A stretch of DNA of 64,000 nt from the NCBI RefSeq assembly GCF_904849725.1, contig NC_058524.1, positions 29,605,001 to 29,669,000 on the forward strand, read 5' to 3'. The DNA comes from Hordeum vulgare subsp. vulgare (lineage: Eukaryota; Streptophyta; Magnoliopsida; Poales; Poaceae). Below the pieces are notes generated by a model. The model was not told the origin of the DNA. It saw only the letters and a program-made list of their open reading frames with translations, and did not search any database. How positions within the stretch are numbered: position 1 is the stretch's first letter; every line of letters starts with the position of its first letter. The position numbers and the translations under genes were made by a program. This document shows, one piece after another, positions 23,381 to 33,941 of the stretch.

Positions 23381-24466
23381 TCACGTATAAAAACGCTTGA
23401 GGAGATCTCCGTTCCATGCGCGCGGCTCGTCTGTCTCCCTCTGAATATTGTAGAGTCTATATGCTCCGTTGTTCAGCACCTTGGAAATGATGAAAGGCCC
23501 CTCCCAGGCCGGAGCCAACTTGTGGGGTCTTTGCTGATCCACTCGGAGCACTAAATCGCCTGCTTGGAACGTGCGGCTCCTGACATGACGTGGATGAAAG
23601 CGTCGCCGATATTGTTGGTAAATTGTTGAACGAGTGAGTGCCATCTCGCGTTCCTCCTCCAGAAGATCGACTCCATCTTGCCTTGCTTGTTCCGCTTCGG
23701 CTTCGGAGAAGAGTTCGACTCGCGGGGCATTGTGAAGCAGGTCACTCGGAAGGATCGCTTCTGCTCCATAGACGAGGAAGAATGGCGATCGCCCCGTTGA
23801 TCGGTTTGGAGTGGTGCGGAGGCCCCAAAGTACTGAAGGTAACTCGGTGACCCATGCACCAGCAGCATGTCCTACCTCTCGCAAGAGTCGAGGCTTCAAA
23901 CCTTGAAGGATAAGTCCATTCGCACGCTCAGCTTGTCCATTGGATTGCGGATGTGCTACGGAAGCAAAATCCACTTGGATACCCTGACTCGCACAGAAAC
24001 CTTTGAATCTGTCCGAGTCGAAGTTTGTCCCATTGTCCGTGATTATGCTGTGAGGCACTCCGAATCTGGAGATGATGTCCCTGACAAACTTAACGGCTGT
24101 GGAGGCGTCGAGTTTCTTGATGGGCTTGGCTTCTATCCATTTTGTAAACTTGTCGACTGCCACCAACAGATGTGTGTAGCCTCCCTGGCCTGTCTTGAAT
24201 GGTCCGACTGTGTCTAATCCCCAAACTGCAAATGGCCACACAAGTGGGATTGTCTTTAGTGCAGATGTTGGCTTGTGGGACTTGTTGGAGTAGAACTGAC
24301 AGCCTTCACATTGGTCGACCATAGTTTTGGCCATCTCATTAGCGTGCAGCCGGAAGAATCCAGCTCTGAACGCCTTGGCGACGATTGCTCTCGAAGAAGC
24401 GTGATGGCCGCAGGTTCCTGAGTGGATATCCTCTAGGATCAACTGTCGTTCCTCTGGGAAATGCAA
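23381..24466 (-). pseudogene. Tat integrase (no chromodomain), separated by frameshift
   Basis: The 361-codon frame has the HHCC zinc finger (HSGTCGHHAS through CEGCQF), the catalytic core with GLDTVGPF, TDNGTNF and NGQAERANG (the D, D, E residues), and a C-terminal DNA-binding part (FQAGDLVLRVDQQ, KLAPAWEGPFII). It ends NGDLLKRFYT without a chromodomain, as in Tat and Athila. It would insert the cDNA. Its frame differs from RT: RT reads GVLQRCIS and then runs to a stop, while integrase resumes at FPEERQLILEDIHSG. A small deletion around 24448-24455 has therefore uncoupled it. The first Met is not a real start. Otherwise the domain is intact. Confidence 0.92.
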
Positions 24467-26529
24467 CGTTGGAGGACGCCTGAAACACTCTCCTTGTACA
24501 ATTGACCGTCAATGACAGTGAATGCCTTCGACCTGCGAACTATTTGCCGGGCTTGGACTTCATCTTCTGGAAGTTCTTGTCTCAGGATATATGCCATGAT
24601 CGGCACAGTCCAATCGGGAACGACTACCAGAATCTGTGTGACCAGATCAACCACAGCTGGCACATCAACTTCAGTCGGATCTGTTGTGCTCTTTGGTTGT
24701 ACTGGTTCTTCCGTGAAGGGATCTTCTTTAACTGAAGGAATATGGAGGTGCTCGAGGCAGACGTCACTCGGGACTGGTCTCCGAGTGGATCCGAGTTTCG
24801 CCAACTCATCAGCTGCTTGGTTCTTCAGTCTCGGAACATGATGGAGCTCTAGACCTTCAAACTTCTTCTCCAGCTTCCTCACTGCATTGCAGTACACTGT
24901 CATGGTGGGGTTCCTTACGTCCCACTCTTTCATCACTTGATTGACCACCAAATCCGAATCGCCGTAGACCATCAAGCGACGGACGCCGAGTGAGATGGCC
25001 ATGCGCAATCCGTAGAGGAGAGCTTCATACTCCGCCTCGTTGTGGGAGGAATCAAAGTGTATCTGGAGCACGTACTTGAGCTTGTCGCCTTTGGGTGATA
25101 TGATCACAACATCAGCGCCGGATCCATTCAACATCTTAGACCCATTGAAGAACATTGTCCAATGAGCCGAGTAGATGTGAGTCGGTTGCTGTTGTTCTAC
25201 CCATTCTGCTATAAAGTCAGACAGGGCTTGAGACTTAATAGCTTTCTTGGCCTCGAACTTGATGTCACAGTACATCATCTCCATTGCCCACTTCGCCACT
25301 CGGCCTGACGCGTCTCGATTGTGGAGAATTTCCGACAAAGGAGCATCAGAAACGACAGATACCGAGTGGTCTTGGAAATAATGGGCCACCTTCTTCGCAG
25401 TCATATAGATCCCATAGATAAGCTTCTGATAATGGGGATACCTTTGCTTGGAGGGGGTCAGGACTTCGGAGACGTAGTACACTGGCCGCTGAACTTTGTA
25501 TGCTTTGCCTTCTTCTTCTCGCTCGACTGTAAGAACAGTACTGACGACTTGATTTGTAGCCGCGATATATAGAAGAAGGGGCTCTTTACTGAGTGGAGCA
25601 GTAAGAACCGGCTGGGTGGAAAGTAGGACTTTGAGGTCATCGAATGCGACTTGGGCTTCGTCTGTCCACTCGAAGGTATCTGACTTCTTCATGAGTCGGT
25701 ACAGAGGAAGTGCTTTTTCGCCGAGTCGACTGATGAACCTGCTCAAAGCCGCTAGGCAACCTGTGAGCCGTTGAACATCATGTATTCTGACCGGCCTATC
25801 CATTTGGACGATGGTCCCGATCTTTTCGGGGTTAACATCGATCCCTCGTTCGGAAATGAAGAAACCGAGTAACTTTTCGCTGGGAACACCGAATGAACAC
25901 TTGGCTGGGTTTAGCTTGATATCGTACCTACGAAGGTTGGCGAATGTTTCTGCCAAGTCAGTCAGCAGGTCGGAACCTTTGCGTGACTTGACTACGATAT
26001 CATCCATGTATGCCTCCACATTGCGACCGATCTGGTCGAGGAGACATTTTTGGATCATGCGCATAAAGGTAGCTCCTGCATTCTTCAGACCGAAAGGCAT
26101 AGTGATGTAGCAGAAGCACCCAAACAGGGTGATGAAGGCTGTTTTCAACTCATCGGGACCATACAGACGGATCTGATGATAACCCGAGTAGGCATCAAGG
26201 AATGACAAACGCTCGCATCCCGCAGTCGAATCGACAATTTGATTTATGCGGGGGAGCGGAAAATGGTCTTTCGGGCAAACCTTATTGAGGTGCTTGAAAT
26301 CAATGCACATTCGGAGTGACTTGTCCTTCTTAGGCACCATGACGACATTGGCAAGCCACTCGGAGTGGTGAACCTCGCGAATGAAGTTGGCAGCCAGCAG
26401 CTTGGCCACCTCTTCTCTGATTGCCTTCCTCTTGTGCACGGCGGACCGACGCAGGCGCTCTCGGACGGGCCGAGCGACGGGATCCACATGTAGTCGGTGC
26501 TCAGCCATCTCCCTGGGTACACCCGGCAT
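24439..26529 (-). pseudogene. Tat reverse transcriptase and RNase H
   Basis: Same frame as gag-protease, from which it is cut off by TAG 26593-26595. RT landmarks: VVMVPKKDKSLRMCIDFKHL, FPLPRINQIVDSTAG, LSFLDAYSGYHQI, FGLKNAGATF and the catalytic AYMDDIVVKS. RNase H follows (WTMFFNGSKMLNGSGAD, NEAEYEALLYGLRMA, VYGDSDLVVNQV). The first RNase H aspartate is Asn here: FFNGS where the family has FDGS. That should cripple the nuclease even if the stops were absent. This enzyme copies the RNA into DNA in the virus-like particle. The frame ends at 24439 after the frameshift before integrase. Confidence 0.93.
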
Positions 26530-26592
26530 GTCAGAAGGCTTCCATGCGAAGATGTCCCAGTTCTCACGGAGGAATTGGGTGAGCTCGGCTTC

Positions 26593-28869
26593 CTATTTAG
26601 GATCGAGGGTGGTGGAGATGTTCGTCGGGGCGGCAGACTCGTCCGTCGGGTGGATGCTGACCTTCTTAGTCTCTCCCGCCGACTGGAACACGGACTCAGA
26701 AATTGGCTTCTTTGAGCGCATTAAGTCGGCAGGGTCGAATGTCTTCTTGTACTCTTCGAACTCGAGTACAGCCATCTGCTGGTCGGGGATCCTTGATCCC
26801 TCTTGCAGACACTCCTCGGCTCGCTGACGGTTGCCGGTGATGGTGATAACGCCTTTTGGACCTGGCATCTTCAACTTCAAGTACACATAGCACGGGCGTG
26901 CCATGAAACTCACGTACGCCGGGCGGCCCAGAATTGCATGGTAAGCGCTCTGGAAATCCACCACCTCGAATGTGAGCTTCTCCTTGCGAAAGTTTTTGTC
27001 GGAGCCGTAAGTGACGTCCAACGCGATCTGGCCGAGTGATTTGGCCTTCCGCCCGGGGACGACTCCGTGGAACTGCATATTGCTCTCGCTGAGTCTGGAC
27101 ATCGGAATGCCCATTCCCTTGAGGGTGTCGGCGTACATGATGTTCAGTCCGCTACCGCCGTCCATGAGGACTTTGCGCAGTCGGACTCCTTCCACCACCG
27201 GGTGGATGACCAGAGCCTGTCTTCCTGGAGTGGGGACATGCGTTGGATGGTCCGACTGATCAAAGGTGATCGCAGTCTGAGACCATCTAAGGAACTTGGG
27301 AGCAGTCGAAACGGCCATGTTGACCTCTCTGTTCACTAGCTTCAGTCGACTCTTGCTTTCGACGTCAGCAAAAATCATGAGGGTTGCATGGACTTGGGGG
27401 AATGGATCCTCCTTATCCTCCTCATCTTGTTCAGGATTCTTCTCACTCAGTTGTCTTTTGCTGAACCCCTGGATCAGGAGACGACACTGCCGAGTGGTAT
27501 GCTTCGCGTATATGGGATTGCCTTCTTCGTCCATCTTCGTGTGTATTGGACAAGGCTGATCCAGGATGGGATTGTTGAACGGCTTCTTCTTGGGGGCAGA
27601 CTGCGCTTTCCCTTTGCCCTTGAACTTGGCGCTGGTCACAGCTGCAGCTTCTGCCTGCGGTGTGGGTGGAACTTTCTGTTTCTGCTTCCGAGTGTTACCT
27701 CCATCGGCATCGCCGACTGTCTTGTGTTTGCCGCTCCGGTTACGGTCTTCTTCCTCGCCATTTTCATAACGAGCAGCTATCTCCATCATCTTGCTCATGG
27801 AGACGTCGCATGTCCGGCCGAACTTTAGGTACAACTCTCTGTACCGTACGCCTGCCTTGAATGCGCAGACTGCTTGATGCTCGGTGACACTCTCCACCGT
27901 GTGGTAGAGAGTCGTCCATCGCTGGATGAAGTCGCGCAAGGGCTCATTCGGCTTCTGGACACACTGTTGAAGCTCCATGAGGCCTGCAGGGCGTTTGCAC
28001 GTCCCTTCGAAGGTCCTGATGAACACTCGGGCGAGATCTGCCCAACTGTAAATGCTTGAGGGGGCTAACAGGTTCAGCCAAGCTCGCGCCGAACCGTCGA
28101 GCATCAGAGGGAGGTGCTTCATAGCGACATAGTCGTCCCCCCCTCCGATCTGGACTGCCACTCGGTAGTCGTCTAGCCATGTTTCAGGCTTGGATTCCCC
28201 CGTAAATTTACCGATTCCCGCTGCCAATCGGAAGTTGGGCGGGATGTCAGCCGAGCGGATGGCTTGACTAAAACACTCGGGGCCGGACACGATGGTCTTG
28301 CTGCCACTCGGACGATCCAGATCGTGGCCATCGCGGTGGGCTCGACCCGTGTCGACTCTTCGCTGGGCGATTCGCCCTCTTGCGTCGGGTCTCGGGTCGT
28401 AAGTGTCGCGGACTGAACGCCGATCATCATGATGTCAGGACCCATAGGGCCCACCCCGCGGAGGGGTGCACGCACGTCGGCGATCTTCACGGACCATGGA
28501 ACGACTGCCTCCCCTGTGGTGCTGATAGGAGCCGGGGATGTGAACCGACCGATGCGTGTTTGCATGGGCGGAACTATTGTGGATCCGATTGTGCGACTGG
28601 GAGACTGCCGAATTCTGCTGCTGCGCCGTGTGCAACAGAGCACGGATCTGCTCGATTCCTCTTCCTGCCTCTGAATCAGTCGGCTGGAGGGAATTGGCGA
28701 TCTTGACTGCTGCAGCCAAGTTGAGGAGAGGTGTGCAGAACAACTCTACGTTGCTCTGCCGGGTGTGTCGACTGGCAGAACGGCGAGGCGGACGGCGTGC
28801 ACCGGATGCTTCACCTACTTCGCGCTCGTTCCGGCCGGCCTGATGGGGATCTTCATGGGTGTTGGCCAT
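26593..28869 (-). pseudogene. Tat gag and protease, with an internal TGA
   Basis: I place the start at ATG 28869 (MANTHEDPHQAG). TGA 28435-28437 interrupts the frame (YGS stop HHDDRR), most simply CGA to TGA. The frame continues past 28290 with ECFSQAIRSADIPPNFRLAA, KFTGESKPETWLDDYRVAV, LMLDGSARAWLNLL and FIQRWTTLYHTVESV, the gag capsid region. A Cys/His stretch (CPIHTKMDEEG, HTTRQCRLL) resembles a zinc knuckle. The retropepsin region has KVLMDGGSGLNIMY, with DGGS as the active-site motif. The frame ends at TAG 26593-26595 just before RT, where the next codon is GAA. Gag forms the particle and the protease cleaves it. The TAG is more likely CAG to TAG decay than programmed readthrough, but one copy cannot decide. 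Confidence 0.88.
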
Positions 28870-29315
28870 GTGAACTTCTGCTGCAGGCCCGCGGCCTACG
28901 TACTCGGAAGGGAGCTTAGTCGGAACCGAGCCCGAGCACTGGGGACGCGGGGCAACCACAACAGACTCCAGAACCGCCACTTGAGAGGACGCGAACTGAC
29001 GCGCTCGGGCATGTTGCACCCAACGTTGTAGACGCGGACTGCGAGATCGCTTGCTGCGGCGCGTGACGAAGGTGCAAGCCGACAATGGAGCCAATTGTTG
29101 GAGAAGAAGAACGCCGCGAGCGCCGGCACGGAAGTGTGTGGCCCGCGACGGGGAAGCGCCTCGACGTCGAGAGGTGCCTCCCGAAGCCACGCCGAATCGT
29201 CGACGATGAAGGAGAGAGCGCCGAAGAGGATCTGGTGACCCATGCTCGAACCTCCACCGAACGACATGACGAAAGCAAGTAGTCGCAAACTCGTCGGAAG
29301 TCGCTTAGACGCCTG
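28870..29315 (-). other. Tat 5' leader
   Basis: About 450 bases between the PBS and the gag ATG, fairly GC-rich. The open frame running through it in the gag frame (from 29190) has no recognisable domain, so I treat it as leader. Confidence 0.6.
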
Positions 29316-29333
29316 CCCCATGGTGGGCGCCAA
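29316..29333 (-). other. Probable primer binding site
   Basis: Two bases inside the 5' LTR the minus strand reads TGGCGCCCACCATGGGGC. Its TGG start fits pairing to a tRNA 3' CCA. I do not assign the tRNA. Confidence 0.65.
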
Positions 29334-29334
29334 C

Positions 29335-29890
29335 TGTCGTGGGTATAAGCCTGACAGTAGATGTGTAGGGTACGAATGAGATGGGCAGAGTCCTAGCTAC
29401 GGCGAGGTTGTATGAGTTCAGGCCCCTCTGTGGTGGAGGTAACAGCCCTACGTCTCAGTGCTCTCGGAGCTTGTTACCGAGTGTGATATGGAGTACAAAG
29501 ATTTGCTAACCCTTTTACCAGTGGGGGAGGGCGGCTTATATAGAGTGCGCTGCCCTCCACAACGGTTCTGATTCAAGGGTGGAGTAGTGGCGATTGAATG
29601 CATACGTTACAGGTAACGTATGCTCTAAATGCTAGTAAATGCACCCGGAAACGTACAGCTGTTTCCCTCCAGAGAGGTTACGACGTACCGAGTGTATCCA
29701 GTCGGTAGGCCCGGTGCTCTCCGAATGTTAGTCTCCGACTGGATGATTCTAGGCCTGTTACCGACTGGATGATGGGGGCACCTTAATTCAGTCGGGGCAT
29801 ACTTAAGGTCTTGTCCCTTGTGTGGGGTATTCCTTGGGTAGGACATGTAGGGTAGGCCTATGACCCTACCCTAGGACTATGACCCCATCA
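29335..29890 (-). mobile_element. 5' LTR of the Tat element
   Basis: 556 bases. The TATA motif on the minus strand is at 29536-29545 (CTCTATATAA), so the genomic transcript should start about 30 bases downstream and run toward lower coordinates. It has seven substitutions and no indels against the 3' LTR. Confidence 0.95.
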
Positions 29891-29895
29891 GTCAC

Positions 29896-31088
29896 CATTA
29901 AGAAAAGCTCGCCTTGTCGCAAAGATGTTTCCGACAAGTTCAAAGGGTTGAATATGATGAGACTTTCTCACTCATAGCGATGATAAAAGTCTGTTGGAGT
30001 TATGTTAGCAGTTGTTGCATTATTTATGAAATATAGCAAATAGGATGTCAAAACATTGTTTCCTCGACGGTTTCCTTGAGGAAAGGTTGTATGTGATACA
30101 ACGAGAAGGTTTTGTCGATCCAAAGGATGCTAACAAGTATGCAAGCTCCAGCGATCCTTCTATGGACTCGTGCAAGCATCTCGGAGTTGGAATATACGCT
30201 TTTATGAGATGATCAAAGCTTTTGGGTTTATACAATGTTTCTGACAAACTTGTATTTCCAAAGAAGTGAGTGGGAGCACTATAGAATTTCTGATAAGTAT
30301 ATGTGGTTGACATATTGTTGATCGGAAGTAATGTAGAATTTCTGGAAAGCATAAAGGGTTGTCTGAAAGGAGTTCTTTTAAAGGAAGACCTGGATTGAGC
30401 TACTTGAACATTGAGCATCAAGATCTATAGAGATAGATCAAGACGCTTGATAAAAACTTTCAATGAAATACATGCCTTGACAAGTTTTTGAAAGAGTTCT
30501 AAATAGATAAGAGAAGAAGGAGTTCTTGGCTGTGTTGTAAGGTGTAAATTTGAGTAAGACTCAAAGCCGGACCACGGCAGAAAAAAGAGAAAGGATGAAG
30601 GTCGTCCCCTATGCATTAGCCATAGGCTCTAAAGTATGCTATGTTGTGTACCGCACCTGATGTGTGCCTTGCCATGAATTTGTCAAGGGGTACGAAAGAG
30701 TGATCCAGGATTGAATCACTAAACATCGGTCAAAGTTATCCTTAGTGGACTAAGGAATTTTTCTCGATTATGGAGGTGATTAAGGAGTTCATCATAAAGA
30801 GTTACTTCGATACAAGCGTTGTCACTAATCCGAATAACTATCAGTAGTAAACCGGATTCATATAGTGGAGCAGTCATTTGGAATAGTTCCAAATGGTGCG
30901 TGGTAGCAACATCTATAGGATGAAATAGAGATTTGTAAAGCACACACGGATCTGAAAGGTTCAGACCCATTGACTAAAAACCTCTCTCGCAAGCAAGATA
31001 TGATCAAACCCCATAACTGTATGGGTGTTGGGTTTATTACAATCACATAATGTGAACTACATTATTGACTGTGGTACAAGTGGGCGAC
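29896..31088 (+). pseudogene. Copia gag-pol, second part (RT and RNase H)
   Basis: Continuation of the frame broken by the Tat insertion: a decayed ARLVAKMF..QVQRVEYDETFS-like start, then LEERLYVIQREGFVDPKDAN at about 30067 and SDKLVFPKK at about 30238. RNase H-type remnants follow up to a purine stretch before the 3' LTR (ACAAGTGGGCGAC). Stops and small deletions throughout. Confidence 0.8.
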
Positions 31089-32928
31089 TGTTGGAAATAT
31101 GCCCTAGAGGCAATAATAAATTGATTATTATTATAATTCCTTGTTCGTAATAATCATTTATTATCCATGCTAGAATTGTATTGATTGGAAACTCAAATAC
31201 ATGTGTGGATACATAGACAACACACTGTCCCTAGTAAGCCTCTAGTTGACTAGCTCGTTGATAAAAGATGGTCAAGGTTTCCTAGCCATAGACAAGTGTT
31301 GTCACTTGATAGCGGGATCACATCATTGGGAGAATGATGTGATGGACAAGACCCATACTATAAACATAGCATATGATCGTGTCAGTGTATTGCTACTGTT
31401 TTTTTTGCATGTTAATGTATCTGTTCTTATGACCATGAGATCATGCAACTCCCGGACACCGAAGGAATACCTTGTGTGCATCAAACGTCGCAATGTAACT
31501 GGGTGACTATAAAGGTTCTCTACAGGTATCTCCAAAGGTGTGTGTTGGGTTGACATGGATCAAGACTAGGATTTGTCACTCTCTGTGACGGAGAGGTATC
31601 TCGGGGCCCACTCGGTAATACAACATCACAACAAGCCTTGCAAGAAATGTGACTAAGGAGTTAGTCACGGGATCTTGTATTACGAAACGAGTAAAGAGAC
31701 TTGCCGGTAACGAGATTGAACTAGGTATGGAGATACCGACGATCGAATCTCGGGCAAGTAACATACCGAAGGACAAAGGGAATAGTATAAGGGATTATAT
31801 GAATCCTTGACATAGAGGTTCAACCGATAGAGATCTTCGTAGAATATGTAGGAGCCAATATGGACATCCAGGTCCCACTGTTGGTTATAGATCGGAGAGT
31901 GTCTCGGGTCATGTCTGCATAGTTCTCGAACCCACAGGGTCTGCACACTTAAGGTTCGATGACGTTTCGGTATAGTTGAGTTATATGTGTTGGTGACCGA
32001 ATGTTGTTCGGAGTACCAGATGAAATCCCAGACATCACTAGGGTCTCCGGAATGGTCCGGAAACGAAGATTGATATATAGGAAGTCCTGTTTTGGTCACC
32101 GGAAAAGTTTCGGACTCATCGGTAGTGTACAAGGAGTGCCGGGAGGGTACCAGCGACCATCGGGAGGGGTGTGACGACCCAAAAGGGTTCATGGGATGTG
32201 AGAGGAGGTAGACCAGCCCCTGTTGGGCTGGCCAAAGCCTCCCCTAAAGGCCCGTGCGGCTGGAATAAAGAAACAAGGCAAAAAGATCAAAAGGTGGAAA
32301 GAGTTTCTAGTTAGGAAGGTGTCCTAATAGGATTCCACCTCCCACAAGGGAGGTGGAATCCTCCTCCTTGGTTCGGCCGAAGCCCTAGGGGCTTCCCTTG
32401 GAGGCCAAGTGTCCTCCCTCTCTCCTCCTATATATACTAGAGGTTTAGGGCTTTTTGAGACATAACTTTGCCACGTGCAACCCTAAACCTCTACTTCGTA
32501 GTTCTTCCTCTAGATCGGATTTCTGTTGTGCTTAGGAGAAGCCCTACAGGAATAGATCACCATCACCACCGAAGCGCCTTCACGCTTCCGGGGAACTCAT
32601 CTACATCCCCATCTCTCTTGCTGGATCAAGAAGGCGGAGATCGTCATCGAGCTGTACATGTGCGGAACGCGGAGGTGTTGTTCGTTCGGCACTTGATCGG
32701 GACAGATCGTGGGACGGGACCATGAGACGGTTCGTGGGACGGATCATGGGACGGTTCGTGGGACGGATCGTGAAGACGTACCACTACATCAACCGCGTTT
32801 ATTAACGCTTCCGCTTAGTGATCTACAAGGGTATGTGGATCCGATCTCCCTCTCGTAGATGATCATCACCATGTTAGGTCTTCGTGTGCGTAGCAATCTT
32901 TTTGTTTCCCATGTAACGTTCCCCAACA
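31089..32928 (+). mobile_element. 3' LTR of the Angela-type element
   Basis: 1840 bases ending CCCCAACA and followed directly by the TATCT duplication. Keeps the 76 bp segment that the 5' LTR lost. Confidence 0.95.
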
Positions 32929-33132
32929 TATCTAAATGTTCATGCAAAGCAATAAATGAAATGCAAGGAGTGTCAAGTATAAGAACATTCACAGCAAAAT
33001 AAGACTAATAATTTTTTATGATATAATTGACATTTGAGAACTGAAACAAAGTATGAGTAGGTCGTCCAATGCACACACATGGTGAAATATCGTTGTTTTA
33101 AACCTTTATATATATTTTACATCATGTAACAT

Positions 33133-33917
33133 AGAGCATGTTGAGGTGCACGTGCCTGTCGATGCCTCTGATTTGATCTGAGGTGGCACGGCGGTGTGCA
33201 GGTTGCGGCCTCGACCTGAACAAAGGGGGCGGTCCTAGGGTTCCCCGAGTGACAAGATGAATATCTGCCTGACGCTTCTCCTTCTTGATTCGATCGGAGT
33301 GTCGAGTTCCGGAAGGCTCCGTGGCGACCTCCCATTGGCGCGTTATGCATGAAGATTGCTAGACCGAGTGGGATTCGGTCCCTGGCCCACTGGTTCTCCG
33401 TTAAGGAGAGAGCGGTACGAAGCTCTACTATCTGTTGCCATCATGGTATATGTTTAGTTCCATGTTGAAGTCTCAGGCGCAAAATATCATGGAAACCGAG
33501 ATCGGAGGACTAGTAATGGTGATTGGAGCCTTTGTGGTGATGAGGAACTTGCTTGGAGTTTCGGATTTTGTAGCAGCGATATGCAAGTGGGGGTGACCTT
33601 GTTGAAGGCATTGTTTTGGGAGCGGGGACTTCTGCAGAGTGAAAACCCAAGATCTATGATCGGATGACGACAACGCTTGTGCACTATTTTCTTCTTTGAG
33701 GCGTCGTTTTTAAAGAACTTGGACTTCAGATGTTGTCTCGGTGGTGCTTGTACTGCTGCTGCAAGGACTGTAATTCTGTAGCGGGGCTTTCTTTATTTAG
33801 TTTCTTTCTTTCTTTTTTGGCTTTGTGCATCCGTAATGCTATTAGGGTATTGCATTGTTGTAGAGGCTGGGTGTAATTGATACCTTCGCGATATTAATAT
33901 ATCCCCTTTATCCAAAA
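33133..33917 (+). mobile_element. 5'-truncated LINE (3' end only)
   Basis: The right end (GAGGCTGGGTGTAATTGATA, then GATATTAATATATCCCCTTTATCCAAAAA) has the look of the 3' tail of Triticeae LINEs. The segment is flanked by the same 9 bases, ATGTAACAT (33124-33132 and 33918-33926), as expected for target-primed insertion with a variable-length duplication. No ORF survives. I think it contains only 3' untranslated or end-of-ORF2 sequence. Confidence 0.6.
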
Positions 33918-33941
33918 ATGTAACATGCCAATGGCAACATA

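Larger units (their letters stand above)
16700..29890 (-). mobile_element. Tat-lineage Ty3/Gypsy retrotransposon (13.2 kb) nested in the Copia RT
   Basis: Two 556 bp LTRs (16700-17255 and 29335-29890) are flanked by a perfect 5 bp duplication GTCAC (16695-16699 and 29891-29895). Gene order on the minus strand is gag-protease, RT-RNase H, integrase without a chromodomain, then a long 3' region with a tandem array and an ORF on the opposite strand. That layout is typical of the Tat/Retand/Grande clade. The LTRs differ at 7 of 556 positions by my count. With a commonly used grass LTR rate of 1.3e-8 per site per year this gives about half a million years; the rate is an assumption. Two stops and a frameshift in gag-pol make the copy non-autonomous. 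Confidence 0.95.
11135..32928 (+). mobile_element. Full-length Angela/BARE1/WIS-type Copia retrotransposon, split by a Tat element
   Basis: Two LTRs (11135-12898 and 31089-32928) in the same orientation are flanked by a perfect 5 bp duplication TATCT (11130-11134 and 32929-32933), so this is one complete insertion. The LTR start TGTTGGAAATATGCCC and end GTTCCCCAACA are typical of the Angela/BARE1/WIS group in Triticeae. A PBS-like TGGCATCATGAGC follows the 5' LTR. Taking out the nested 13.2 kb Gypsy element leaves about 5.0 kb of internal sequence, close to the normal size. The gag-pol frame is riddled with stops and small indels, and the LTRs differ by many substitutions plus a 76 bp indel. 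The copy is old and dead. Confidence 0.95.

Noticed and set aside
23867..24217. Plus-strand frames over integrase and RT
   Set aside because: Shadows of the minus-strand pol genes.
28290..28292. Gag start at 28290
   Set aside because: It would be a GTG codon within continuous gag frame; the plausible ATG is at 28869, with one internal TGA between.
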